A DNA stretch of 31,673 bases from an uncultured Oscillospiraceae bacterium (GTDB lineage: Bacteria; Bacillota; Clostridia; Oscillospirales; Oscillospiraceae). The stretch lies in the NCBI GenBank assembly GCA_934569045.1, contig CAKTJX010000030.1, positions 1 to 31,673 on the forward strand, written 5' to 3'. The position numbers were made by a program, and so were the translations under genes. The notes under the pieces were generated by a model. It was given only the letters and a program-made list of their open reading frames with translations. It was not told the origin of the DNA and searched no databases. This document shows positions 7,533-14,569 of this stretch, piece by piece; the stretch's first letter is position 1; each line of letters starts with the position of its first letter.

Positions 7533-7556
7533 ATTTTAACCCAGGGAGGTAGGTCT

Positions 7557-8480
7557 ATGAACAGCACGAAACAGAAGCGGCAGCAGACCGGCCGCCGACT
7601 GAAATTTACCAATGACGATCTGTGGGGCTATATCTTTATCGCTGCCGCCATGATTATTTTCTGCGTCTTTACGCTCTACCCTGTATTCAGCGCCATCTAT
7701 ACCAGCTTCTTCAATTACAAGCCCTTCGGCTCCGAATTTGTGGGGCTGAAAAACTATGTGGACACCCTGAAGTATTCCAAGTTCAACCTGTTCTACAAGG
7801 CTGCCGGGAATACATTGATCTATACCGTGGTGGTCGTGCCGCTGTCGCTGCTGCTTTCCTTCGCGATTGCGGTGATGATCCTGCCCTTCAAGAAGAAAAC
7901 CCAGTCCGTTTTCAAAGCCATGTACTACCTGCCGGGCATCGCCTCCGGCGTGGCGCTGTCCGTTGTGTGGCTGTGGCTGTACGACTCCTCTCCGGACGGC
8001 ATTTTCAACCGGCTGCTGGGTGTCTTCGGCATCCCGGCCCAGAACTGGCTGTCCTCTACCAAAACCTCGATGCTCTCTCTGATCATCATGGCCCTGCTTT
8101 CCAGCCACGGTGTTCGGATTATTACCTATATTGCCGCCCTGCTCGCCATTGACAACAGCTATTTTGAGGCCGCCGAGCTGGACGGCGCCACCTTCTTCCA
8201 GAAGGTGCGCTATATCGTCTGGCCTCTGGTGAAGCCCACCACCCTGTTCCTGCTGGTCACCGGTGTCATCGGCTCCTTCCAGGTCTTCATGAATGCCTAC
8301 ATGATGACCGGCGGCGGCCCGGACAACTCCACCACCATGATCGGCCTGCTGATCTACAACAACGCCTTTGTCTACGGCAAGTACGGCCTTGCCTGCGCCC
8401 AGGCCATTCTGCTGGCCATCGCCATCGCCATCATGTCCCTGTTCCAGTTCCGGCTCATGGGCGTGGATGTGGAATATTAA
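7557..8480 (+). CDS. Sugar ABC transporter permease (UgpA/LacF type), 307 aa
   Basis: I chose MNSTKQKRQQ because GGGAGGTAGG sits just upstream; the frame is open further back but has no ribosome binding site. About six transmembrane helices run from residue 20 to the C-terminus (first: IFIAAAMIIFCVFTLYPVF). The cytoplasmic EAA loop that contacts the ATPase is EAAELDGATFFQKVRYIVWP. This is the first of the two MalF/MalG-like permeases of a family-1 sugar importer. The next permease begins 12 bp downstream. No ATPase gene is present in the window, so a shared MsmX/MsmK-type ATPase encoded elsewhere must drive it, as known for many Firmicutes importers. Confidence 0.93.
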   Translation: MNSTKQKRQQTGRRLKFTNDDLWGYIFIAAAMIIFCVFTLYPVFSAIYTSFFNYKPFGSEFVGLKNYVDTLKYSKFNLFYKAAGNTLIYTVVVVPLSLLLSFAIAVMILPFKKKTQSVFKAMYYLPGIASGVALSVVWLWLYDSSPDGIFNRLLGVFGIPAQNWLSSTKTSMLSLIIMALLSSHGVRIITYIAALLAIDNSYFEAAELDGATFFQKVRYIVWPLVKPTTLFLLVTGVIGSFQVFMNAYMMTGGGPDNSTTMIGLLIYNNAFVYGKYGLACAQAILLAIAIAIMSLFQFRLMGVDVEY

Positions 8481-8492
8481 GGAGGGAACGCT

Positions 8493-9362
8493 ATGGCTAC
8501 TACCGGCTTGTATTCCCAACACCTGCACAACCGCAAGGTGCTCTACCTGCGCAACACCGTCATTGCCATCATCCTGATCATTCTGGCGGCGGCGACCCTG
8601 TTTCCCATCTGCTATATGTTCCTGTCGGCCTTCGGCCCCAATGTGTCCACCGCAGGCAATATGCGCACCATTCTCCCCGCCCGGCTGACCCTGGAATCCT
8701 TCGATGCCTTCTTCCACTTCAGCGACTACTCCCTGCGCTGGATTCTCAACAGCCTGGTAGTGGCCTCCGGCGCGGTGATCGGCAACGTGATCTTCGCCTC
8801 CATGGCGGGCTACGCCTTCGCCAAGATTCGCTTTAAGGGCAGCAGCTTCCTCTTCGGCCTGATCCTGGTGGCCATGATGATCCCCTACCAGGTGACCCAG
8901 GTGCCGCTGTACATCCTGATGGTGCAGAAGTTCTCCATGACCAATACCTATGCCGCCATGATTCTGCCAGGCCTGTGCACCGCCTACAACATCTTCCTGT
9001 GCAAGCAGTTCTTCTCCGGCCTGCCCACGCCGCTGATCGAAAGCGCCAAAATGGAGGGCTGCAACCAGTTCCAGATCTTTATCAAGATCATCCTGCCCCT
9101 TTCCAAGACCGTTCTGGCTGTCATGGCCATCAACACCTTCATGTCCAGCTGGAACGACTTCTTCTGGCCCTTCCTGGTGACCAACGATCCCTCCATGTAC
9201 ACCATCCAGGTAGGCCTGAAACAGTTCAAGTTCGCCAATGAAACCCTCTTTGCCCCCATGATGGCCGGCGCAACCGTTTCCGCCCTGCCCATGTTTGTTA
9301 TGTTCTTTGCATTGCAGAAGTATTTCATGGAAGGCGTCACCATCGGTGCCGTCAAGGGCTGA
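8493..9362 (+). CDS. Sugar ABC transporter permease (MalG/UgpE type), 289 aa
   Basis: It starts with ATG after AAGGAGG. There are six predicted helices, an N-terminal LFPICYMFLSAFGP segment typical of MalG-like subunits, and the EAA loop ESAKMEGCNQFQIFIKIILP. The C-terminus (FALQKYFMEGVTIGAVKG) is the canonical end of this permease family. It pairs with the permease upstream to form the channel of the importer and is translated from its own site in the same transcript. Confidence 0.94.
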   Translation: MATTGLYSQHLHNRKVLYLRNTVIAIILIILAAATLFPICYMFLSAFGPNVSTAGNMRTILPARLTLESFDAFFHFSDYSLRWILNSLVVASGAVIGNVIFASMAGYAFAKIRFKGSSFLFGLILVAMMIPYQVTQVPLYILMVQKFSMTNTYAAMILPGLCTAYNIFLCKQFFSGLPTPLIESAKMEGCNQFQIFIKIILPLSKTVLAVMAINTFMSSWNDFFWPFLVTNDPSMYTIQVGLKQFKFANETLFAPMMAGATVSALPMFVMFFALQKYFMEGVTIGAVKG

Positions 9363-9374
9363 TTTTTCCCAAAA

Positions 9375-9397
9375 CAGCCCCCACAGTGTGGGGGCTG
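9375..9397 (+). repeat. Intercistronic hairpin
   Basis: CAGCCCCCA (9375-9383) pairs with TGGGGGCTG (9389-9397) across a 5-nt loop. No T run follows, so it is more likely an mRNA-processing or stabilising stem than a terminator. It separates the permease part from the enzyme part of the operon. Confidence 0.6.
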
Positions 9398-9416
9398 CAT
9401 CTGTGAGGAGAAAAAA

Positions 9417-10382
9417 ATGATCCGAAATTATTTACCGTCCGATGAAGAATCCCTGCTGGCCCTGTGGAACACAGCTGGGACCGCCATGGGGTACGCGCCC
9501 CTGGAGGCGGAGCAGTTCCGGGCGCTGCTGACGCGCCACCCGAACTTTTCCCCGGAATACACCTTTGTTCTGGAAGAAACCGGCCGCATTCTGGGCTTTG
9601 TCAACGGCTGCACCGGTGACGACATTCCCAAAGGGGATGTCCGGGGCTATGTCAGCTGTCTGATTCTATCGCCGGAGGCGGACACCCCGGAAAATACCGC
9701 TCTGCTTCTCTCCGCCCTGGAAGAAGCTTTCCGGGCAGCGGGCAGGCAGTACAGTGCGGTCACCTTCTTCAATCCCATCCGCCTGCCCTGGGTTATCCCC
9801 GGCACCCCGAGCCATCAGCACAACAACGCCCCCGGCGTTGCCGTAGAGCTGCCCCTGCATGACCGGATGCTGGCCCTGGGCTACCGGGAAACCACCCGGG
9901 AATGCGCCATGTACTTAAACCTGGCCGATTACGAAACCCCGGCCTGGGTGGCCGAAAAGGCCGAAAAAATGGCGTCCAGCGGCTATACCGTTGCCCGCTA
10001 CGATCCGAAGATGCACACAGGATTGGAAGAAATGGTAGAAGCCCTTGGCAACGCCATGTGGTCGGCAGAGATTCCCGCCGCCGGAAAAAGCGGTATGGAG
10101 CTGCTGGTGGGCTTGCAAGGTCACACCTGCGCCGGATTTACCGGCCCCATCTACCCGGAGCCAACGGGGCGGGGTTACTTCGCCGGTCTGGGGGTTGCCC
10201 CCCAGTATGAGGGCCACGGCATGGGGACCCTGCTGTTCTACCGCCTTTTGCAGCGGGAAAAAGAGGTTGGTTCCCAATATATGTCTCTGTTCACCGGGGA
10301 AGAAAATCATGCCCGGTTCATCTATCTCGGCGCGGGGTTCCGGATCGTCCGGACCTTTGGCGTCCTGCTGAAGGAGCTGTAG
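9417..10382 (+). CDS. GNAT-family N-acetyltransferase with two GNAT-like halves, 321 aa
   Basis: It starts after a GAGGAG ribosome binding site. The C-terminal half (about residues 170-321) is a recognisable GNAT domain: FAGLGVAPQYEGHGMGTLLF carries the acetyl-CoA pyrophosphate loop (Q-x-x-G-x-G), and the closing N-H-A-R-F-IYLGAGF block is typical. The N-terminal half (about 1-140) looks like a degenerate GNAT repeat (YTFVLEETGRILGFVNGC). The family moves an acetyl group from acetyl-CoA to an amine. It ends 3 bp before the PIG-L-type deacetylase gene and lies upstream of murQ, so a cytoplasmic amino sugar or muropeptide amine is a plausible acceptor. That is inference only. Confidence 0.85.
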   Translation: MIRNYLPSDEESLLALWNTAGTAMGYAPLEAEQFRALLTRHPNFSPEYTFVLEETGRILGFVNGCTGDDIPKGDVRGYVSCLILSPEADTPENTALLLSALEEAFRAAGRQYSAVTFFNPIRLPWVIPGTPSHQHNNAPGVAVELPLHDRMLALGYRETTRECAMYLNLADYETPAWVAEKAEKMASSGYTVARYDPKMHTGLEEMVEALGNAMWSAEIPAAGKSGMELLVGLQGHTCAGFTGPIYPEPTGRGYFAGLGVAPQYEGHGMGTLLFYRLLQREKEVGSQYMSLFTGEENHARFIYLGAGFRIVRTFGVLLKEL

Positions 10383-10385
10383 AAA

Positions 10386-11087
10386 ATGAAAACACACACC
10401 GTACTTGCCATTGGAGCCCATGTAGGTGACGCGGAGCTCACTGCGGGAGCCCTGCTCGCCACCTGCGCCGTCCACGGCGGCAAAGCCGTCACTCTGGCCC
10501 TCACCGCTGGAGAAAAGGGTGCCCCCGCCGGGGCGGATATCGCCGCCTACCGCCGGGACAAGATTGCCCAGGCCGAGGCCTTCGCCCAGGATCTGGGGGG
10601 CCGGGCCATCGTGCTGCCCTATGCGGACGGCCTGGTGCCGGACAACGACGAAATCCGCTTCGCCGTCTGCGATGTGATCCGGGAAGTCAAGCCGGATATC
10701 ATCGTCACCCACCATGCGCAAAGCATGCACAAGGACCATGCCGCCTGCCACCGCATTGTGGTGGATGCCTGGTTCTACGCAGCCATTGCGGGCTTCCAGC
10801 GGGAAAAACCGAAGCATTTCGCCCAAAAGCTGTATTTTGCCGAAAACTGGGAGGATGCCCCCGGGTTTGAGCCCTATGTCTATCTGGACGTCAGCGATGG
10901 CTATTCTCTCTGGGAGAAGGCCATCGACCATCACTGGTTTGCGGTACATTCCACCAGCTTTCCCTACAAGGAATATTATTCCCACCTGAAGCGCCTCCGG
11001 GGCATCCAGGGCCGCAAGGGCTACTGCGAGTGTTTCATGATCCCGGCGGAGCAGCATCGGCTGGTGCAGACAATGGAGGATATCTGA
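10386..11087 (+). CDS. PIG-L (LmbE)-family amino-sugar deacetylase-like protein, 233 aa
   Basis: The N-terminal AIGAHVGDAELTAG occupies the place of the AHPDDE motif, and the second metal motif is HHAQSMHKDH (about residues 111-120). Family enzymes such as MshB remove the N-acetyl group from GlcNAc-containing substrates with Zn. Against AHPDDE the zinc-ligand positions His12 and Asp15 are kept, but the Asp that acts as general base in MshB is Gly14 here. The enzyme may use another base, act on a different bond, or be inactive. AHVGDxELT-type sequences seem to form a subfamily, which argues against random decay. It lies between the GNAT gene and murQ (1-bp gap), so it probably acts on a muropeptide-derived sugar. 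A NagA-like role is possible, since no nagA is in the window. Confidence 0.83.
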   Translation: MKTHTVLAIGAHVGDAELTAGALLATCAVHGGKAVTLALTAGEKGAPAGADIAAYRRDKIAQAEAFAQDLGGRAIVLPYADGLVPDNDEIRFAVCDVIREVKPDIIVTHHAQSMHKDHAACHRIVVDAWFYAAIAGFQREKPKHFAQKLYFAENWEDAPGFEPYVYLDVSDGYSLWEKAIDHHWFAVHSTSFPYKEYYSHLKRLRGIQGRKGYCECFMIPAEQHRLVQTMEDI

Positions 11088-11088
11088 T

Positions 11089-11982
11089 ATGGTAGAACTG
11101 CAAAAAATCGCTACAGAACAGCGAAATCCCAACACCATGGACATTGACACCCTGTCCACCCTGGACATGGTGAAGCGCATCAATCAGGAGGATCACCGGG
11201 TCGCGGATGCCGTGGCCCTGGTCACAGAGCCCATAGCCAAGGCTATCGATGTGATCGCGGCCCACCTGAGCAGCGGCGGCCGCCTGATCTACTGCGGCGC
11301 GGGCACCTCCGGGCGGCTGGGCATCCTGGATGCCGTGGAATGCCCCCCCACCTACTCCACCGACCCGGAAACCGTCCAGGCCCTGATGGCCGGCGGCTAC
11401 GGCGCCATCTTCAAGGCCGTAGAGGGTGCGGAGGACAGCAAGGAGCTGGGTGTAACCGACATGAAGGGTATCCACTTCTGCGGGAAGGACGTGCTGGTGG
11501 GCATCGCCGCCAGCGGCCGGACCCCCTATGTGCTGGGCTGCATGGAATACGCCAAGAGCCTGGGAGCCCCCACCATCGCCGTCACCTGCTGCCCCGGAAG
11601 CATCTTGGATACCTTCGCGGATATCGGCATCGCCCCGGCCCCCGGCCCGGAGGTAGTCACCGGCTCCACCCGGATGAAGTCCGGCACGGCCCAGAAGATG
11701 GTGCTGAATATGCTTTCCACCGGTGCCATGATCAAGCTTGGCAAGGTCTACGGCAATCTCATGGTGGACGTAAAGCCCTCCAACGAGAAGCTGGTGCGCC
11801 GATGCGTCACCATCGTATGCAGCGCCACCGACTGCACAGAGGAAACCGCCGTCCAGGCCCTGGAGCAGTGCGGCTACCACCCGAAGACGGCCATCGTCAT
11901 GGTCCTGTGCGGCGTGGACGCGGAAACGGCAAACCAGATGCTTGAAAAAGCAGGCGGCAGGATTGCCAAGGTTCTTAAATAA
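11089..11982 (+). CDS. murQ: N-acetylmuramic acid 6-phosphate etherase MurQ, 297 aa
   Basis: MurQ cleaves the D-lactyl ether of MurNAc-6-P to give GlcNAc-6-P and lactate in the cytoplasm. The N-terminal TEQRNPNTMDIDTLSTLDMV is diagnostic. The SIS domain has YCGAGTSGRLGILDAVECPPT, with the active-site glutamate Glu84 and the second acidic site at Glu115 (VEGAEDS), matching Glu83 and Glu114 of the E. coli enzyme. VTGSTRMKSGTAQKM and NLMVDVKPSNEKL are further family blocks. The length is standard. The ATG is one base after the PIG-L stop, with GGAGGA upstream, indicating coupling. It is the last gene of the transporter operon and is followed by hairpins and a terminator. Confidence 0.97.
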   Translation: MVELQKIATEQRNPNTMDIDTLSTLDMVKRINQEDHRVADAVALVTEPIAKAIDVIAAHLSSGGRLIYCGAGTSGRLGILDAVECPPTYSTDPETVQALMAGGYGAIFKAVEGAEDSKELGVTDMKGIHFCGKDVLVGIAASGRTPYVLGCMEYAKSLGAPTIAVTCCPGSILDTFADIGIAPAPGPEVVTGSTRMKSGTAQKMVLNMLSTGAMIKLGKVYGNLMVDVKPSNEKLVRRCVTIVCSATDCTEETAVQALEQCGYHPKTAIVMVLCGVDAETANQMLEKAGGRIAKVLK

Positions 11983-12000
11983 TAAAAAGGCCTCGCAGAG

Positions 12001-12106
12001 TTTGCCGCCCGCAGGCGGCAAATAAAGTGAAATCATTTTCTGTCGGGGCGTGTACCTGACAGAAAATACATCTCAGGCTGCAAGTGTACGCCCGTAGGGC
12101 GTGCAC
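12001..12106 (+). repeat. Hairpin cluster with GTGAAAT linker, 3' of murQ
   Basis: Three stems follow each other: TTTGCCGCC/GGCGGCAAA (12001-12022), ATTTTCTGTC/GACAGAAAAT (12035-12067) and GTGTACGCCC/GGGCGTGCAC (12084-12106, 3-nt loop, one wobble pair). The linker between the first two ends in GTGAAAT (12027-12033), the same word that separates units of the array at 17 kb. The stems are longer and spacing is not 22 nt, so this may be a related but expanded form. Confidence 0.55.
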
Positions 12107-12126
12107 GCAGCAGACTGCTATCCTTT

Positions 12127-12157
12127 TGTCAAAAAAGGGCAAAGCCCTTTTTTGACA
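12127..12157. terminator. Bidirectional terminator between convergent murQ and anmK
   Basis: A 14-bp perfect stem with an AAA loop (12127-12140 with 12144-12157) contains internal runs of six A and six T, so it supports termination in both directions. It lies 2 bp from the anmK stop codon. Confidence 0.85.
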
Positions 12158-12159
12158 GG

Positions 12160-13332
12160 TTATAGGTTGATTCTCCCCATCACCACCCCATGGCTTGCGC
12201 CGGTGGCTGAGGGAGCATTGTTGCAGATGCCGAAGAGGGCCTCGTTGGCCAGCATGGCAAAGGCCACGGCCTCTTTCGCATCGCTGTCGTAGCCCAGATC
12301 CTCTTGAACCTGCACCCGGCATTCCGGCAGCGCCTCCCGCAGGAAGCGAAGCAGCGTCGGGTTCCGGCTGCCGCCGCCGCCCACCACCAGTCTGGCGGGC
12401 ATCCGAGGCGCAAACCGCCGCAGGCTCAGGGCAATGGATTCCGCCGTAAACCGGGTAGCCGTTGCCAGAATATCCACCAGCGGGTAGTCGCCAGAGCGAA
12501 GCAGGGACTCCACATAGGCTTTGCCGTAGTATTCCCGGCCGGTGGTTTTGGGCGGCTTTCGGGAGAGGTAGGGGTCTTGCAGCATCCGCTCCAGCAGCGC
12601 CGGGATCACCTTTCCCGCGGCGGCCAATTGCCCTCCATCGTCATAGCCCAGCTTTCCGTCCGTGATCTTCGCGGCCAACGCGTCCATGACCATATTGCCC
12701 GGGCCGGTGTCAAAGGCCGTCACCTGGTCTAAGCGGCAGCCCGCCGGCAGCAGCGTCACATTGCCGATGCCGCCGATGTTCTGCAAGGCCACATCCTCCG
12801 TCTCGCTGCGGTAGAGCAGGAACTCCGTATAGGGCACCAGGGGCGCGCCAAGCCCCCCGGCCGCCATATCCCGAATCCGGAAATCGCTGACCACCGGGCA
12901 GCCGAATTCCTCGGCCAGATACGATGGGTCCCCAATTTGTAGGGTCCCCCGGATGGTGGTTCCGAGATAAGCTGTCTCCTCCGGGATGTGGTAAACCGTC
13001 TGCCCATGGCAGCCGATGAGATCGATTCCGGGGGTTTCCGTCTGTTTCAGGAGCGCCCGCACGGCCTGGGCATAGAGCCTCCCCAGATGGGTGCCCAGCA
13101 GGCAGAGCTCCCGGCTGCCGCCGAAATCGCCGCCGCACACCGCCAGAATCCGCTGGCGGGTGGCCTCGTCAAAGGGCTGAAAGTAGAACCCCAGCTGCTC
13201 TACCCGGGTTTCCAGACCGCAGCCTGTAATCCGGGTCAGCGCCGCGTCCACGCCGTCGGCAGAGGTGCCGCTCATGAGCCCCACCACCAGCCGATCCGGT
13301 TTTTCCCAAAGCGTACAAAATGGATGCCGCAT
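12160..13332 (-). CDS. anmK: Anhydro-N-acetylmuramic acid kinase AnmK, 390 aa
   Basis: AnmK converts 1,6-anhydro-MurNAc to MurNAc-6-P by hydrolytic ring opening and ATP-dependent phosphorylation, feeding MurQ. Diagnostic blocks are GLMSGTSADGVDAAL near the N-terminus (phosphate-binding loop), GCHGQTVYH, FDTGPGNMVMDAL and VVGGGGSRNPTLLRFL. Length is typical. It is convergent with murQ and divergent from namZ, with only 86 bp between the start codons. The chosen ATG is about 10 bp from AGGAG; a nearer ATG at 13337 is out of frame. Anhydro sugars are made by lytic transglycosylases, so the substrate may come largely from Gram-negative neighbours or phage lysis. Confidence 0.96.
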   Translation of the reverse strand: MRHPFCTLWEKPDRLVVGLMSGTSADGVDAALTRITGCGLETRVEQLGFYFQPFDEATRQRILAVCGGDFGGSRELCLLGTHLGRLYAQAVRALLKQTETPGIDLIGCHGQTVYHIPEETAYLGTTIRGTLQIGDPSYLAEEFGCPVVSDFRIRDMAAGGLGAPLVPYTEFLLYRSETEDVALQNIGGIGNVTLLPAGCRLDQVTAFDTGPGNMVMDALAAKITDGKLGYDDGGQLAAAGKVIPALLERMLQDPYLSRKPPKTTGREYYGKAYVESLLRSGDYPLVDILATATRFTAESIALSLRRFAPRMPARLVVGGGGSRNPTLLRFLREALPECRVQVQEDLGYDSDAKEAVAFAMLANEALFGICNNAPSATGASHGVVMGRINL

Positions 13333-13418
13333 TTCATGTTCTCCTTTCCAAAAAGGGCGTGATCTGTCTGTATCCCAGTTTATCCGGCAAGAAGCCGGTT
13401 GTCAAGGAGGTAAAAAAC

Positions 13419-14564
13419 ATGGTTTTGTTTGGTTCCGACCGCGTCTCGGAGTTTCCGGCGTTGTTTACGGGCCGCACGGCCCTGCTCACGGGCCCTTCCG
13501 GCCGCACCAGCCGCAACGAGCCCACCATTGATGTATTGAAACAGTGCTGCGATCTGCGGCTTCTGCTGGCCCCGGAGCACGGTGTCCGGGGGGACAAGGC
13601 GGCAGGCGCGCTGTTTGCCGATGAAATTGACCCGGACAGCGGCCTGCCCGTCCGCAGTCTCTACACCAAGGATTCCAAGCGGCTGTCCGCCGAAACCTTG
13701 GCGCTGTTCGATACCCTGGTCTACGACATTGCGGACGTGGGCTGCCGGTATTATACATTTCTCACCACCCTGCGCTACTGTATTGAGGACTGCGCCGCCG
13801 CCGGGAAGCGGCTGGTGGTGCTGGATCGGCCCAACCCCCTGGGGGACCGGGTGGAAGGCGGCCTCATGCAGCCGGAGTGCGTCAGCTTTGTGGGGGGCTA
13901 CCGGATGCCCGTGTGCTACGGCCTGACCTGCGGCGAGCTGGCGGTGATGATGAACGAAGAGCTGCAATGCGGCTGCGATTTACAGATCGTCCCCTGCGCC
14001 GGACTCACCCGGAACATGACCTTCCGGGACTGGGGCCACTGCTGGGTCATGCCGAGCATGGGCATTCCCCGATATGAGACGGCCCTGCTGTACCCCGGCA
14101 CCTGTCTGATTGAGGGCACCAACTGCTCCGAGGGCCGGGGCACCGGGGACCCCTTCGGCATCATCGGCGCGCCCTTTATCCAGGCGGAGGCTTTCTGCAA
14201 GGCCTTCAACGCCATGGGCTGCCCGGGTGTGGAGACCACCCCTGTGTATTTCACCCCCACCGCCTCCAAGCATCAGGGGGTTCTCTGCGGCGGCATCCAG
14301 CTGCATATTCTGGACGAGTCGGCCCTCACCCCCGTAGCTATGGGGGTAAAGCTTCTGGATTTGCTGCGGAAAATGTACCCCGATGATTTTGCCTTCCTGC
14401 CCCCCGTGCGGGAGGATGGGAAGATTTTCCTGTCCCTGCTGGCAGGGCACCGGGATTTTGAGCGGGAGGATTGGGACGCGGATGCCCTGATTGCCCGCTA
14501 CGCCCAGGAGAGCGCGGCCTTCCGCCTGCGCAAGGCCGCCTACGAGCGCTACCCGAAGGAGTGA
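13419..14564 (+). CDS. namZ: NamZ-type exo-beta-N-acetylmuramidase (GH171, DUF1343), 381 aa
   Basis: I chose the ATG at MVLFGSDRV because AAGGAGG sits 9 bp upstream; the open frame further 5' crosses the anmK start. Family blocks in order: LTGPSGRT, LLAPEHGVRGDK (about 50-60), YDIADVGCRYYTF (about 102-114), LDRPNPLG (about 135-142), and EGTNCSEGRGTGDPF (about 229-243). NamZ of Bacillus subtilis releases MurNAc from the non-reducing end of peptidoglycan fragments and is secreted. This protein has no signal peptide, so it should act in the cytoplasm on imported MurNAc-GlcNAc fragments. The stop lies 5 bp before nagZ. Confidence 0.94.
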   Translation: MVLFGSDRVSEFPALFTGRTALLTGPSGRTSRNEPTIDVLKQCCDLRLLLAPEHGVRGDKAAGALFADEIDPDSGLPVRSLYTKDSKRLSAETLALFDTLVYDIADVGCRYYTFLTTLRYCIEDCAAAGKRLVVLDRPNPLGDRVEGGLMQPECVSFVGGYRMPVCYGLTCGELAVMMNEELQCGCDLQIVPCAGLTRNMTFRDWGHCWVMPSMGIPRYETALLYPGTCLIEGTNCSEGRGTGDPFGIIGAPFIQAEAFCKAFNAMGCPGVETTPVYFTPTASKHQGVLCGGIQLHILDESALTPVAMGVKLLDLLRKMYPDDFAFLPPVREDGKIFLSLLAGHRDFEREDWDADALIARYAQESAAFRLRKAAYERYPKE

Positions 14565-14569
14565 CGCCC

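Noticed and set aside
7344..7556. Riboswitch upstream of the permease
   Set aside because: The interval is explained by a terminator and simple hairpins. I see no conserved riboswitch core such as a glmS or c-di-GMP motif.
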